DNA of 64,000 bases from Erwinia sp. SLM-02 (GTDB lineage: Bacteria; Pseudomonadota; Gammaproteobacteria; Enterobacterales; Enterobacteriaceae), in the NCBI RefSeq assembly GCF_037450285.1, contig NZ_JAQISN010000001.1, positions 806,001-870,000 of the forward strand, given 5' to 3'. Each line of letters opens with the position of its first letter. Position 1 is the stretch's first letter. Shown piece after piece: positions 24,905-34,472 of this stretch. The translations under genes and the position numbers were made by a program. Under the pieces are notes generated by a model. It was not told the origin of the DNA and did not search any database. It saw only the letters and a list, made by a program, of their open reading frames with translations.

Positions 24905-25995
24905 TGAGCCAACAGGAACAGCAGCAGGCCGAGCGCCAGAGAAACAACAAGCTGCGAATTTTATCGATCGCTCTGGGATCGGGCATTGCTATCGTCGGCG
25001 TACTGGTGATCCTTTATGCCTGGCAGCTGCCGCCGTTTACCAGCCAGATGCAGTCTACGGAAAATGCCTACGTGCGCGGCCAGGTGACCTTTATCAGCCC
25101 GCAGGTCAGTGGCTACGTTACCTCGGTTAAGGTGCTGGATTTGCAGCCGGTTAAGCGCGGCGATCTGCTGATGACTATTGACGATCGTATTTATCGTCAG
25201 CGCGTCCATCAGTCGCAGGCGCAGCTGGACATGAAAAAAGCGGCCCTGGCGAATAACGTGCAGCAGCGGCGCAGCGCGGAGGCGGTAATCAAACGTAATG
25301 AGGCCGCCCTGCAAAATGCCAAAGCCCAGGCGGTGAAGGGCGGTCTGGATCTGAAACGCGTAGAAAATCTGGTGGCGGATGGTTCGCTGTCGCTGCGTGA
25401 GCGCGATGCCTCGCGCGCCAGCAACAGCCAGACGCTGGCGGATGTGCAGCAGGCGCAGGCCACGCTGGACGTTTCCCGGCAGGATCTCCAGACCACCATT
25501 GTAAACCGCGCCTCGCTGGAAGCCGACGTGACCAGCGCCCAGGCGGCGCTGGAGCTGGCGCAGATCGATCTGGACAATACCCGCATTACTGCCCCGGATG
25601 ATGGCCAGCTGGGACAGATCTCCGTGCGCCAGGGTGCATACGTGACCGCCGGTACGCGGCTGACGTCGCTGGTACCGGCGCAAAAATGGGTTATCGCCAA
25701 CATGAAAGAAACACAGATGGCGCGCATCCGTCCCGGTCTGCCGGTCAGCTTTACCGTCGATGCACTCGATAACACGCGTTATGACGGTGAGGTGGAGTTT
25801 ATTTCTCCGGCGGCAGGTTCGGAATTCAGTGCGATTTCACCGGATAACGCCACCGGCAACTTCGTAAAAATCGCCCAGCGAATTCCGGTACGTATCCGTA
25901 TCACCAGCGAAAACACGGAACGGCTGCGCCCCGGCATGTCGGTGGAAGTAAATATCGATACGGCCGGGGATGAAAACGGCAGGGAGAAGCGCTGA
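24904..25995 (+). CDS. EmrA/HlyD-type membrane fusion protein
   Basis: 363 aa from ATG 24904, overlapping the MFS stop. An N-terminal cytoplasmic tail is followed by one membrane helix (~20-45, LSIALGSGIAIVGVLVILYA). The biotinyl-lipoyl half motif ENAYVRGQVTFISPQVSGYV comes next, then a long coiled-coil hairpin (~95-215), the second lipoyl half ITAPDDGQLGQISVRQGAYV, and the beta barrel (FVKIAQRIPVRIRI). It links the MFS pump to the outer-membrane channel encoded next, the start of which overlaps the TGA (TGATG). Confidence 0.88.
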   Translation: MSQQEQQQAERQRNNKLRILSIALGSGIAIVGVLVILYAWQLPPFTSQMQSTENAYVRGQVTFISPQVSGYVTSVKVLDLQPVKRGDLLMTIDDRIYRQRVHQSQAQLDMKKAALANNVQQRRSAEAVIKRNEAALQNAKAQAVKGGLDLKRVENLVADGSLSLRERDASRASNSQTLADVQQAQATLDVSRQDLQTTIVNRASLEADVTSAQAALELAQIDLDNTRITAPDDGQLGQISVRQGAYVTAGTRLTSLVPAQKWVIANMKETQMARIRPGLPVSFTVDALDNTRYDGEVEFISPAAGSEFSAISPDNATGNFVKIAQRIPVRIRITSENTERLRPGMSVEVNIDTAGDENGREKR

Positions 25996-27371
25996 TGTCG
26001 GCTCAAAAAATCCTGCTGGCGGTGGTGCTGGCGTCGGCGTTGTCCGCGTGTGCAACAAAGGTAGAGCAGGCCCCCGCATCGCTGCTTATCCCTGAGGGAT
26101 GGCGCAGCCAGGTGGGGCCAGGGGCCGCCGTTGAAGCGAACTGGTGGCGGGCGTTTGGCGACCCGCAGCTGAACCAGCTGGTGGAGCAGTCGCTGCGCAA
26201 TAATCCGGACATCCTGATCGCCCGCTCGCGCGTGGATCAGTATCGCGCCCAGCTGCGCGGTGCGCAGGGTGACAACTTCCCGACGCTGGACGCCGGTGTG
26301 GCCGCGACCCGCGCGCGGGCAATTTCGGCCGTCACCGGGCAACCGTATCAGTATTCGGTGTTCCAGGGCTTACTGCAGGCCAACTATAACGTTGACCTCT
26401 GGGGGGCCAGAAGCAGCAGCATCGATGCGGCGCAAGCGTCGCTGGCCGCGCAGCAGGCCGCCGCCAGCGCCGCAGAACTGACGATTGCCAGTTCGGTTGC
26501 CTCCGGCTATATGACCCTGGTTTCGCTGGATGAGCAGCTGCGCGTTACCGAGGCAACCCTGGCAACCCGAGAAAACTCGCTGAACCTGGCCCGACGTCAG
26601 TTCGAAACCGGCTATACCTCAAAGCTGGAATGGGTGCAGTCCGAGTCGGAATACCAGACGGCAAAAGCGCAGATCCCTCTGTTGCAGCACCAGATATCCC
26701 AGCAGGAAAATGCGCTGAGTATTCTGGTCGGCATGAATCCGCGCCGGATTGCCAGGCAGAACAACTTTGACCATCTGGTGCCGCAAACGCTGCCGGCGGT
26801 GATGCCGTCGCAGCTGCTGCAGCGGCGTCCGGATATTGTGCAGGCCGAACGTCAGCTGCTGGCCGCGGATGCCTCGCTACAGTCTTCCCGCGCCAGTTTA
26901 CTGCCGTCGCTGAACCTGACCGCCAGCGGTACGCTACAAAGCTCCGTACTGCATGAACTGGCGGCAAACCCTTTCCGGCTGTGGAGTATCGGGGGCAGCG
27001 TGCTGGCACCGCTGCTTAACCGCGAAGCCTTAACGGCACAGGTCGATGTCTCAATGGCTTCACGCAACCAGGCGCTGTACAGCTATGAAAAAGTGGTGCG
27101 CAGCGCGTTTGGTGAGGTGAATGACGATCTTGATGCCATTGAACGCTATCAGCAGCAGCTGGTTGAGCTGGAAAAACAGCAGCAGGTGGTGAGCGAGGCG
27201 CTGCATATTGCCAGCAACCGCTATCGCAATGGCTATGCGTCCTATCTGGACGAGCTGGATGCCCAGCGCACGCTGTTCAGCACCCAGCTAAGCGTGGTGC
27301 AGGCGAAAAATAACCTGCTGCTGGCGCAAATCGATCTTTATCGCGCACTGGGCGGGGGCTGGCAGCAATAA
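25995..27371 (+). CDS. Outer-membrane efflux lipoprotein (NodT/OprM type)
   Basis: 458 aa. A signal peptide ends in the lipobox LSAC (Cys ~19), so the protein is lipid-anchored. The mature part has the two repeated halves of OMF channels (NWWRAFGDPQLNQLVEQSLRNNPDI; RRPDIVQAERQLLAADA) with long alpha-helices. It completes a tripartite pump with the preceding MFS and adaptor and makes the operon independent of the chromosomal tolC. The gene ends 32 bases from the convergent GGDEF/EAL gene. Confidence 0.88.
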   Translation: MSAQKILLAVVLASALSACATKVEQAPASLLIPEGWRSQVGPGAAVEANWWRAFGDPQLNQLVEQSLRNNPDILIARSRVDQYRAQLRGAQGDNFPTLDAGVAATRARAISAVTGQPYQYSVFQGLLQANYNVDLWGARSSSIDAAQASLAAQQAAASAAELTIASSVASGYMTLVSLDEQLRVTEATLATRENSLNLARRQFETGYTSKLEWVQSESEYQTAKAQIPLLQHQISQQENALSILVGMNPRRIARQNNFDHLVPQTLPAVMPSQLLQRRPDIVQAERQLLAADASLQSSRASLLPSLNLTASGTLQSSVLHELAANPFRLWSIGGSVLAPLLNREALTAQVDVSMASRNQALYSYEKVVRSAFGEVNDDLDAIERYQQQLVELEKQQQVVSEALHIASNRYRNGYASYLDELDAQRTLFSTQLSVVQAKNNLLLAQIDLYRALGGGWQQ

Positions 27372-27403
27372 TCTGCCTCCTCGGAGGATCCCGCCACTGG
27401 GAT

Positions 27404-29413
27404 TCAGTTGAACAGGTGGACCAGCCGATCGGGGGTCTGGGATCGTGAGAAATACCAGCCCTGAAAACGATGGCACCCCATATCGCAGAGGGCTGAAAAC
27501 TGCGTTTCTTCTTCAACGCCCTCGGCCACGATGTTGATCCCCAGCGCCTGGCACATGGCGATCATCGCCCGGATCGCCATCAGGTGATCCGGATTGTGCT
27601 CCATATCCATCACGAACGAGCGATCGATTTTAACTTCGCCGATCCCCAGCTTGCGCAGCCCGGTCAGTGAGGCCATGCCGGTACCAAAGTTATCCAGAGC
27701 GATATTGATGCGCATATCCCGCAGTGCGGCGAGCTTGCGCTGAACATCGTCGATGTCGCTGGCCAGCGCCGATTCCAGTATTTCGAAGCTCAGCTGCTGC
27801 GGGTCCACGCCGCTGCGCGTCACGATGCGCTGCGTCTGACGAATGAAATCACTGCGTTTGAGCTGTCGCGGGCTGATATTAACTGAAACGCGCACCTTCT
27901 CCATTCCGGGCTGGGTCTGCCACTGCTTCAGCTGCGCGCAGGTTTTCTCCAGCACCCATTCGCTGATGTTGAGGATCAGCCCGCTGTTTTCCGCCACGGG
28001 AATAAAGGTCGCCGGGGAGATCAGGCGCCCGTCCGGCGTGCGCCAGCGCAGCAGGGCTTCCAGGCCCGTCGCGCTGCCGCAGCGGGAAAACTGCGGCTGA
28101 TATTCGAGGAAAAATTCGTCTTCTTTCAGCGCGCGCCGTAAACCGCTCTCAATCGTATCGCGCTGGCGCTGTTCCTCACGCAGACGCGTTGACCAGAACA
28201 TCCACTTGCGGTGATTTTTTTTGGAGTAGTACTGGGCCATATCGGCCTTGTGCATCATTTCGGCAATGGGGGCAACGTCGTGGCGGTAAAGGTAGATGCC
28301 GATGCTGCTGGTAATATTTAACTGGTTTTCATCAATGATGACATCCTGTTCCAGGTTCTGCAGCAGGCGCTCGGCGAGAACGGTGAGTTTACCGCGCGCT
28401 TCCTGGTAGCTGTCGCCGAGGTCGGTCACCAGAACGGCGAATTCGTCACCCCCCAGGCGGGAAAGCGCATCATGGCTTCGCAGAGTGCTGCGCAGACGCT
28501 GGGCGATAATCTTCAGCAGTTCGTCCCCGGCGTTGTGGCCCAGCGTATCGTTAACCTCTTTAAAGCGCGTCAGGTCAAGATAGAGCAGGGCGGAAAACTG
28601 GTGGCGTTCAGCCTGGCTTCGCGCCTGCTCAACCTTATCGTAAAAACGGTTTCGGTTATCAAGCTGGGTTAACGGATCCTGCCAGGCCAGCTGAAGCATT
28701 TCGCGTTCGCGGCGCTTTTTCTCGGTAATATCTTTTGCCTTGCCCAGCATCTCCAGCACCGTTCCTGCCTCACTGTGGCGCACCGCCTTACCGTGATTAA
28801 GGATCCAGCGCTGGCGTCCGAGGCGATCGACAACGCGATATTCACAGTGAAAAACGGGGGTCTGACCGGAGAGATGATTGACGAAATGCTGACGGGTGGC
28901 GGTGAGGTCGTCAGGGTGGATCAGGTTGAACATCGCATCCTGGTGATGCGTCAGGTGGCCATCTTCAAAGCCAAAAAGACGGTTCCAGTCCTGATTGTGG
29001 GAGATAATTCCGCTGCCGATATCCCATAACCAGAAGCCTTCTTCCGTCAGCTCCAGCGTCTGCTCCAGACGCCAGCGTGAAAGCGACTCCTCGCGCTGCG
29101 CCTGAACCTCGGTAGTAATATCGGTGGCAATTAACAGCTGTCCGGGAGAGGCCTGCGGTTTGCTGACGGTGACGCAGCGGGTGCGCAACCAGAGAGGGGC
29201 ATCGGGGGTGGACAGATCGAGCTGAGGGCAGTCCCCCGTCAGCGTTCTGGCAAGCTGCCCGATTGCCAGCAGGTGGTGATAAAGCCGCTCACCGTGGTGA
29301 TTAGCAAAGGTCAGCGTTAAGCCACTGTCGACGATGAAGATCGCATTGCTACTGTGTTCAATAATCTGTTCAAAAATTAAAAAACTGTCTTCAGGAAGGC
29401 GATATCGATGCAT
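27404..29413 (-). CDS. PAS-PAS-GGDEF-EAL cyclic-di-GMP protein
   Basis: 669 aa, cytoplasmic (no membrane segment). PAS domains occupy ~12-105 and ~115-235 (the second followed by a PAC-like KAKDITEKKRRERE). GGDEF is at ~240-410 with an intact GGDEF at 321-325. EAL is at ~418-667 with EAL at 452-454, VNIS, FEILES, KIDRSF and EGVEEE. The normal DDFGTG metal motif reads DNFGTG (574-579), i.e. the second Asp is Asn, and ELTES reads EILES. The protein may still make c-di-GMP but cut it poorly, or act as a sensor. PAS input ligands are unknown. It is monocistronic. Confidence 0.85.
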   Translation of the reverse strand: MHRYRLPEDSFLIFEQIIEHSSNAIFIVDSGLTLTFANHHGERLYHHLLAIGQLARTLTGDCPQLDLSTPDAPLWLRTRCVTVSKPQASPGQLLIATDITTEVQAQREESLSRWRLEQTLELTEEGFWLWDIGSGIISHNQDWNRLFGFEDGHLTHHQDAMFNLIHPDDLTATRQHFVNHLSGQTPVFHCEYRVVDRLGRQRWILNHGKAVRHSEAGTVLEMLGKAKDITEKKRREREMLQLAWQDPLTQLDNRNRFYDKVEQARSQAERHQFSALLYLDLTRFKEVNDTLGHNAGDELLKIIAQRLRSTLRSHDALSRLGGDEFAVLVTDLGDSYQEARGKLTVLAERLLQNLEQDVIIDENQLNITSSIGIYLYRHDVAPIAEMMHKADMAQYYSKKNHRKWMFWSTRLREEQRQRDTIESGLRRALKEDEFFLEYQPQFSRCGSATGLEALLRWRTPDGRLISPATFIPVAENSGLILNISEWVLEKTCAQLKQWQTQPGMEKVRVSVNISPRQLKRSDFIRQTQRIVTRSGVDPQQLSFEILESALASDIDDVQRKLAALRDMRINIALDNFGTGMASLTGLRKLGIGEVKIDRSFVMDMEHNPDHLMAIRAMIAMCQALGINIVAEGVEEETQFSALCDMGCHRFQGWYFSRSQTPDRLVHLFN

Positions 29414-29962
29414 GATAAACCTGGTCGCGCAGCAGGATAAATTGACGATGCCGTTAAATGAGCGCCAGCATTATTCAGTCTTTTTTCACGCAAGTCTATC
29501 GGGGTGGTGATAAAAGAATCACCAACATAGCCTGCGTAAAAAATTCCCTATTTTATCTCTTAAATTGCTTAAAATTGGTCGAATAATTCAGGTTCTACGG
29601 CATTCACTAGATTTATCAATTATGCTAATGTTTTTATAAGCCCCGGATTTGGGAACCTTAGCGCACTATAAGGTACGATGACAAAAAGGAATATCTTATA
29701 GCCAATTGAGTCGGCCTTAACTGATTTGCTATGTTAATATGTTTATACGCCATGTTATCATTGTTTCTAAACCTGTTTTAGCAGTATCTGGCGTGAAAGG
29801 TAGAGTAAAATAGGCTATTAATGATTTTTTTAGGTTAATTATTCTCTAAATAACGACGGGATTATCAACCTGTTGGTACATTTTCTTTAAATATTCGAAA
29901 TGGATTTCGGACAGTTTTCTGGCCATTAAACAGGGTAGTATTGCTAAACGCTGCGGCTTAAC
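29414..29962. other. Long AT-rich intergenic region
   Basis: 549 bases between the GGDEF/EAL start and the first small membrane ORF. It is clearly lower in GC than the flanks and carries the promoters of the divergent units. I find no supported gene and no clear inverted repeat. Confidence 0.5.
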
Positions 29963-30115
29963 ATGAAAAAAAGTTCTGAATCTGGCTCCGAGTATGAAGC
30001 CGAAAAACACGCGCGGGTACCGCTTGATGATGCCCCCTTTGCAATTGTGGTACTTGCAGTCACCTCTTTTACTCTTATAATCTTTGTCCTCACCATAACG
30101 TTACTGATGTCGTAA
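29963..30115 (+). CDS. 50-aa single-pass membrane protein
   Basis: ATG 29963 opens a 50-codon frame: a charged N-terminus (MKKSSESGSEYEAEKHARV) and then one hydrophobic helix (FAIVVLAVTSFTLIIFVLTI) running nearly to the end. There is no strong Shine-Dalgarno, which lowers confidence. A second small membrane ORF follows 50 bases later, and the pair look like a small bicistron. Family not recognised. Confidence 0.45.
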   Translation: MKKSSESGSEYEAEKHARVPLDDAPFAIVVLAVTSFTLIIFVLTITLLMS

Positions 30116-30165
30116 TTTCACTGCGGCATCCGGACGTATTGATTATGCAAAGGATTGAGGATTAC

Positions 30166-30330
30166 ATGGAAACCAGAGACGATAAATTACTGGCGCTGGT
30201 CGGACTGCTTACCGCCGGGCTGATTACTGTTACGGTACTGTTTACCCTGACCTGGCTTTCGGACGTGCGGTACCCGGCGGAACAGCCGCTGGATACCCGA
30301 ACCTGCCCGCATTATTCTTCCCGATCCTGA
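30166..30330 (+). CDS. 54-aa single-pass membrane protein
   Basis: ATG 30166 follows GAGG at 6 bases; two earlier in-frame starts lack this. The protein has a charged start (METRDDK), one membrane helix (LVGLLTAGLITVTVLFTLTWL) and a short polar tail. Its 3' end overlaps the convergent glycosidase gene by 19 bases. Not recognised; probably co-transcribed with the preceding 50-aa membrane ORF. Confidence 0.5.
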   Translation: METRDDKLLALVGLLTAGLITVTVLFTLTWLSDVRYPAEQPLDTRTCPHYSSRS

Positions 30331-31475
30331 TCCTGTTTAAATTTGATCTGCTGGCTGCGCAGCGCCAGCGCGCAGGCTTCATTGACCGTTCGATTTCCGT
30401 TTGCGTCGGGTAGTCCGAACAGCCCAGCCGGCGAGCGGCGGTCATCATCCCAGCTGGGGTAGTCAACCAGAGGATAGATCGAGAGGCCCTCCACCTCAAC
30501 GCCCCTTTCGAGCGCTTTTCTGACTTCATCACAGACCAGATTCAGCCACTCCGCACATTTCCCCACTTCAGCTCCGGTTTCTGCCAGCAGAATCGGCCGG
30601 GCATAGCGCTGAGCCAGATCCTGCAGCAGCAGATTCAGCGGACGGTAATCGGGATGATGCGGTTCCAGCGGATCGCCGTTGTGGAACCACTGATGATCGG
30701 GGTACCAGGTCACGCCAATAATATTGAGTAAATCCTCACTGCCTCCCAGTTCCGGCTGGCTGCGGCCACTGATCCAGTCCCACACCTCAAACTGCGCCTC
30801 GTGCTGTTGCCTGGCGCTACTTTTCGCCGTGCCGGAATAGCCGGACGCAGCGACATGAACCAGCGGATCGGTAATCACAAACCGGGCTTCTGGCAGCTCG
30901 TGACGTATTCCGTGCATTGCGGCGATCGCCGCCTGAGCCAGCTGCTGCTTGAGTTCGCGTCCCCGGCCCGTATCGAACGGATTGAACCAGGCGATTTCAG
31001 CCCCGGCCCATGACCAGAACGAAATCTGATTCATCGGGGAAATCAGCGGCCGACATTCTCCCTCATCGCGCAGCAGGCGGGCAAAGGCGCTGGCAAATGC
31101 CGCGAAACGCTCGACAAACTCAGGCTGCCAGATATCCAGCCCGTCCGGCCAGCCAAAGTGCGCCAGCTCCCAGATCATCTCAATGTTATTTTTTTTTGCC
31201 GCCCTTAGCTGTGGCAAAAAACTGTCCCAGCAGTACTCTCCCGGCGAAGTTTCGATAAGATACCAGCGCGCTCCGTCGCGGGCGGTCAGCAGCTGATGCT
31301 CCGTCAGCAACGCATAATCTTTATCCATCAGGGTATCGTGGCCGCTGTTGATCATCAGGTCTGCACGTTTGCCTGGCGAACGGCAGGCTCCCGAGCAAGG
31401 GAAGCTGCCCTGGAAGAAACCCTGAAACAGACGTGGATGATGTCGGGAGCGGGAGGTGCGGGTGTCATCACACAT
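30312..31475 (-). CDS. GH1-like family glycosidase with Gln at acid/base position
   Basis: 387 aa, cytoplasmic (no signal peptide); start ATG 31475 has an excellent AAAGGAG. It has the clan GH-A TIM-barrel pattern: FQGFFQGSFPCS at the N-terminus, ARWYLIETSPGEYCWDSF, MIWELAHFGWPDGLDIW, PMNQISFWSWAGAE, and the nucleophile motif LLAETGAE (Glu299). Relatives usually have NE where this protein has Asn149-Gln150; GAG to CAG is one base change. Plant myrosinases (GH1) also have Gln here. Activity may be altered, thio-glycoside-directed, or lost. It is divergent from clsC with a 120-base gap. Confidence 0.65.
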   Translation of the reverse strand: MCDDTRTSRSRHHPRLFQGFFQGSFPCSGACRSPGKRADLMINSGHDTLMDKDYALLTEHQLLTARDGARWYLIETSPGEYCWDSFLPQLRAAKKNNIEMIWELAHFGWPDGLDIWQPEFVERFAAFASAFARLLRDEGECRPLISPMNQISFWSWAGAEIAWFNPFDTGRGRELKQQLAQAAIAAMHGIRHELPEARFVITDPLVHVAASGYSGTAKSSARQQHEAQFEVWDWISGRSQPELGGSEDLLNIIGVTWYPDHQWFHNGDPLEPHHPDYRPLNLLLQDLAQRYARPILLAETGAEVGKCAEWLNLVCDEVRKALERGVEVEGLSIYPLVDYPSWDDDRRSPAGLFGLPDANGNRTVNEACALALRSQQIKFKQDQDREE

Positions 31476-31595
31476 GGTGCTCTCCTTTATGCAGAACTGA
31501 GCGGGACAATGGGATAAGTCTAGACTAAAAGAGAAACCCGGCTCGTGGATGAGGAACGTGGAAAATATGATTTACCCTGACACCGTTAAGGATCG

Positions 31596-33071
31596 ATGAT
31601 GAGTGACGCCACCGTTGCAAAACAGGCCGACGTCGATGGCCTGACTCGCCTTGCCCAGGCCATCCGACCGCGGCTATCCGGGCATCCCCGGCACAGCGGC
31701 ATTTATCCCCTGGCCGAAGGGCTGGATGCGTTCGCCGCGCGTTATTTGCTGATTGCGATGGCGGAAAAAACGCTGGATATACAATATTATATCTGGGAGA
31801 ACGATATGTCCGGCAGGCTGTTGTTCAGTGCCCTGCTGGAGGCTGCCCGTCGCGGGGTGCGCGTTCGCCTGCTGCTTGATGACAATAACACGCTTGGACT
31901 GGACGAAACGCTCAATACCCTGAACCGTCACCCTAATATTGAGGTGAGACTGTTTAATCCTTTTTCTTTCCGCTCGCTGCGTCTGCTGGGCTACCTCACG
32001 GATTTCGCGCGGCTCAATCGTCGTATGCATAACAAAAGCTTTACCGTGGACGGTGAGGCAACCATCGTTGGCGGCCGCAACGTCGGCGATAAGTATTTTG
32101 GCGCCGGCGATGAACCCCTGTTTTCCGATCTGGACGTTCTGGCCGTAGGCCCGGTGGTAGAGGAAGTCGTGCTGGATTTCGATCGTTACTGGCAGTGTCG
32201 TTCGGTTGCGCCGTTCAGCGCGGTCGTTGATGCCGATCCCGATCCCGATGCCGAATCGGATATCGGCCTGCCTGACGCGTGGCGGGAAACCGGGCAGGTA
32301 CAGAGCTATTTTACGCGCCTGCAGGAGTCAACGTTCATGACCCGGCTGGAAAGCCGCACGCTGCCCTTTATCTGGGCCGAGAGTCGTCTGCTCAGTGACG
32401 ATCCGCGCAAGGGGCTGGGGCGAGCCAGAACGAAAAATCTTCTTCCTCAGCGCCTGCTGTCGGTTATTGGCCGTCCACAGCAGCAGCTGGATATTATTTC
32501 GGCCTATTTCGTGCCGACCCGCGCCGGCGTCGCCCAGCTGCTGGCGCTGGTGCGCAAGGGGGTGAAAATTGCCATTCTGACCAATTCCCTGGCGGCCAAC
32601 GATGTCTCCGTGGTGCATGCGGGCTATGCGAAATGGCGTAAAAAACTGCTGCGTCACGGCATTGCGCTTTATGAACTCAAGCCGCACAGTTCGCGCGCTG
32701 ACGGCGCGATACACGATCGCGGACTGACGGGCAATTCCGGCTCCAGCCTGCATGCGAAAACCTTCAGTGTGGATCATAAAACGGTATTTATTGGCTCGTT
32801 CAATTTCGATCCGCGCTCGGCGGTGCTGAACACCGAAATGGGGCTGGTCATCGACAGCAGTGAACTGGCAGACAGTATCCATCAGAATCTGGAGATCAAT
32901 CTGCGCGAACATGCCTGGACGCTGAGGCTGGATGACTGGGGGAAAGTGAACTGGGTAGAGTTCCCCGGTGAGGCGGGGGAAGTGGTACATAAGCATGAAC
33001 CACAAACCCGCTTTATACAGCGTCTGCTGGTGAGACTGGTGTGGCGTCTGCCGATTGAGTGGCTGCTTTAG
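31596..33071 (+). CDS. clsC: Cardiolipin synthase C (phospholipase D family)
   Basis: 491 aa, matching E. coli ClsC/YmdC in length and position next to opgC. It has two HKD phosphodiesterase motifs: MHNKSFTVDGEATIVGGRNVGDKYF and LHAKTFSVDHKTVFIGSFNFDPRS. ClsC condenses phosphatidylglycerol with phosphatidylethanolamine to give cardiolipin at the inner membrane. E. coli ClsC needs the neighbouring YmdB; no ymdB precedes it here, the glycosidase gene taking that place. The start is ATG 31596 or the adjacent ATG 31599 behind AAGGA. Confidence 0.9.
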   Translation: MMSDATVAKQADVDGLTRLAQAIRPRLSGHPRHSGIYPLAEGLDAFAARYLLIAMAEKTLDIQYYIWENDMSGRLLFSALLEAARRGVRVRLLLDDNNTLGLDETLNTLNRHPNIEVRLFNPFSFRSLRLLGYLTDFARLNRRMHNKSFTVDGEATIVGGRNVGDKYFGAGDEPLFSDLDVLAVGPVVEEVVLDFDRYWQCRSVAPFSAVVDADPDPDAESDIGLPDAWRETGQVQSYFTRLQESTFMTRLESRTLPFIWAESRLLSDDPRKGLGRARTKNLLPQRLLSVIGRPQQQLDIISAYFVPTRAGVAQLLALVRKGVKIAILTNSLAANDVSVVHAGYAKWRKKLLRHGIALYELKPHSSRADGAIHDRGLTGNSGSSLHAKTFSVDHKTVFIGSFNFDPRSAVLNTEMGLVIDSSELADSIHQNLEINLREHAWTLRLDDWGKVNWVEFPGEAGEVVHKHEPQTRFIQRLLVRLVWRLPIEWLL

Positions 33072-33094
33072 CCCGGCGGCTGCCGGGCGGGGGA

Positions 33095-34219
33095 TCAGCG
33101 CTGGGGTTTACCCGAAAACAGGAAGCGCAGCAGTGGGATGCGCAGATGGATTTCATACAGCAGAAACGCCACGCCGAACACCATCACCAGGCCGACGAAG
33201 AACCCCAGCGTGTTGCTGCCAATGAGCGGCACGACAAAAATGCCGTACAGAATGGTCAGTGGATGGTGCACCAGATAAATAAACAGGGAGGAGTTCACCA
33301 GATAGGTGACGCGCGGTGAATGTGAATTCAGCATGCGATGACCGAAGGAGAAAACCACGTTAACCATCCACAGGCCCATCAGCATGGACGCGATGGTATC
33401 CAGCTCGTACATCCAGCCTTCTCCGGTACTCCACTTCAGGTTGGCGACATAGGCGACAAACGCCAGGGCGGCACCCACAAACGTCCACGGATTGGGTTTG
33501 ACAAACAACGCCTTGATTGCCGGATATTTCCACGCCATCGCGCCGAGCATAAAGAAGGGCAGGTACATCAGCGACTGCATCACTGTCATGTTGAACAGGC
33601 CATCCGCGGTGACCTGCGGCGCAACCAGCAGCATCAGCCGGCGGAATGCCCCCCATCCGAGCGCGCAAAGCAGGATAACAACGGTTAATTTCCCCCACGT
33701 CAGGTCGGAATAGTCTGCTTTTTCACGTTTACCGTCGCGCAGGAGTCGGAACAGCCAGAAGCCGGCAACGGTCAGCACCAGCAGCACCAGCAGGAACCAC
33801 AGATGGGAAATCAGATCCCAGACCAGCGCGTTGTACTTCTGGTAGGGGCTCATCTGGCTCCAGTCGCCGATCTTATTGGTCAGCGCTTTCAGAATGAAAA
33901 ACTGCGGCAGAGTAATCAGTGGAATGGCGGCCAGCATCGGGATGCCCACGCGTTCAGCGCGCACCTTCAACCAGTGGCCGGGGGTGTAGCGCAGGTACAG
34001 CATGTAGGAAAAATAACCCGAGATAACAAAGAATACCTGCATGCGAAAAGCATGGATAAATTCATTCAGCAGAGTCAGCCATTCCGAGGGGGCCGGGCTG
34101 TTTACTGACCAGTTCTGTGATGAATAAATTAGCGAAAGATGAAAAGGTACGCCCAATAACATCAGCCAGGCGCGAATCGAATCCAGAAAATATTCTCGTT
34201 GCTGTGGTTTTTTAGTCAT
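33095..34219 (-). CDS. opgC: Glucan succinyltransferase OpgC (MdoC)
   Basis: 374 aa, about ten membrane helices, acyltransferase-3 family (N-terminal REYFLDSIRAWLMLLGVPFHLSLIYSS with the conserved RAWLMLLGVPFH). In E. coli this inner-membrane enzyme adds succinyl groups to osmoregulated periplasmic glucans. It is divergent from opgGH across a 250-base control region, exactly as in E. coli, and ends 24 bases from convergent clsC. Confidence 0.92.
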   Translation of the reverse strand: MTKKPQQREYFLDSIRAWLMLLGVPFHLSLIYSSQNWSVNSPAPSEWLTLLNEFIHAFRMQVFFVISGYFSYMLYLRYTPGHWLKVRAERVGIPMLAAIPLITLPQFFILKALTNKIGDWSQMSPYQKYNALVWDLISHLWFLLVLLVLTVAGFWLFRLLRDGKREKADYSDLTWGKLTVVILLCALGWGAFRRLMLLVAPQVTADGLFNMTVMQSLMYLPFFMLGAMAWKYPAIKALFVKPNPWTFVGAALAFVAYVANLKWSTGEGWMYELDTIASMLMGLWMVNVVFSFGHRMLNSHSPRVTYLVNSSLFIYLVHHPLTILYGIFVVPLIGSNTLGFFVGLVMVFGVAFLLYEIHLRIPLLRFLFSGKPQR

Positions 34220-34472
34220 ATTTGTCCAGTTTTCAATGCGTTGTATTACTGGTTCGCCCTGAACCAGCCTAAAGCTTGTCGCTTACTCTAATAGAGTAAA
34301 CACAGGTATACTATCAGTCGAATCTGTATCCGCTAACCACTTGAGAATACGACGCTTGCGCGTTCGGAATAGTGGAACAAAAACGCGGTCAGGCTGTCGG
34401 AATGCTTAATTATCCATTAAGATGTTTAGGATTGATTTTCGCACCCGTAAAGGGGGGGTTGTGCTGATTAAA

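Noticed and set aside
34370..34410. GGAAC motif upstream of opgG as a sigma-E promoter
   Set aside because: The -35-like GGAAC is present but no convincing TCTGA/TCAAA -10 at the right spacing.
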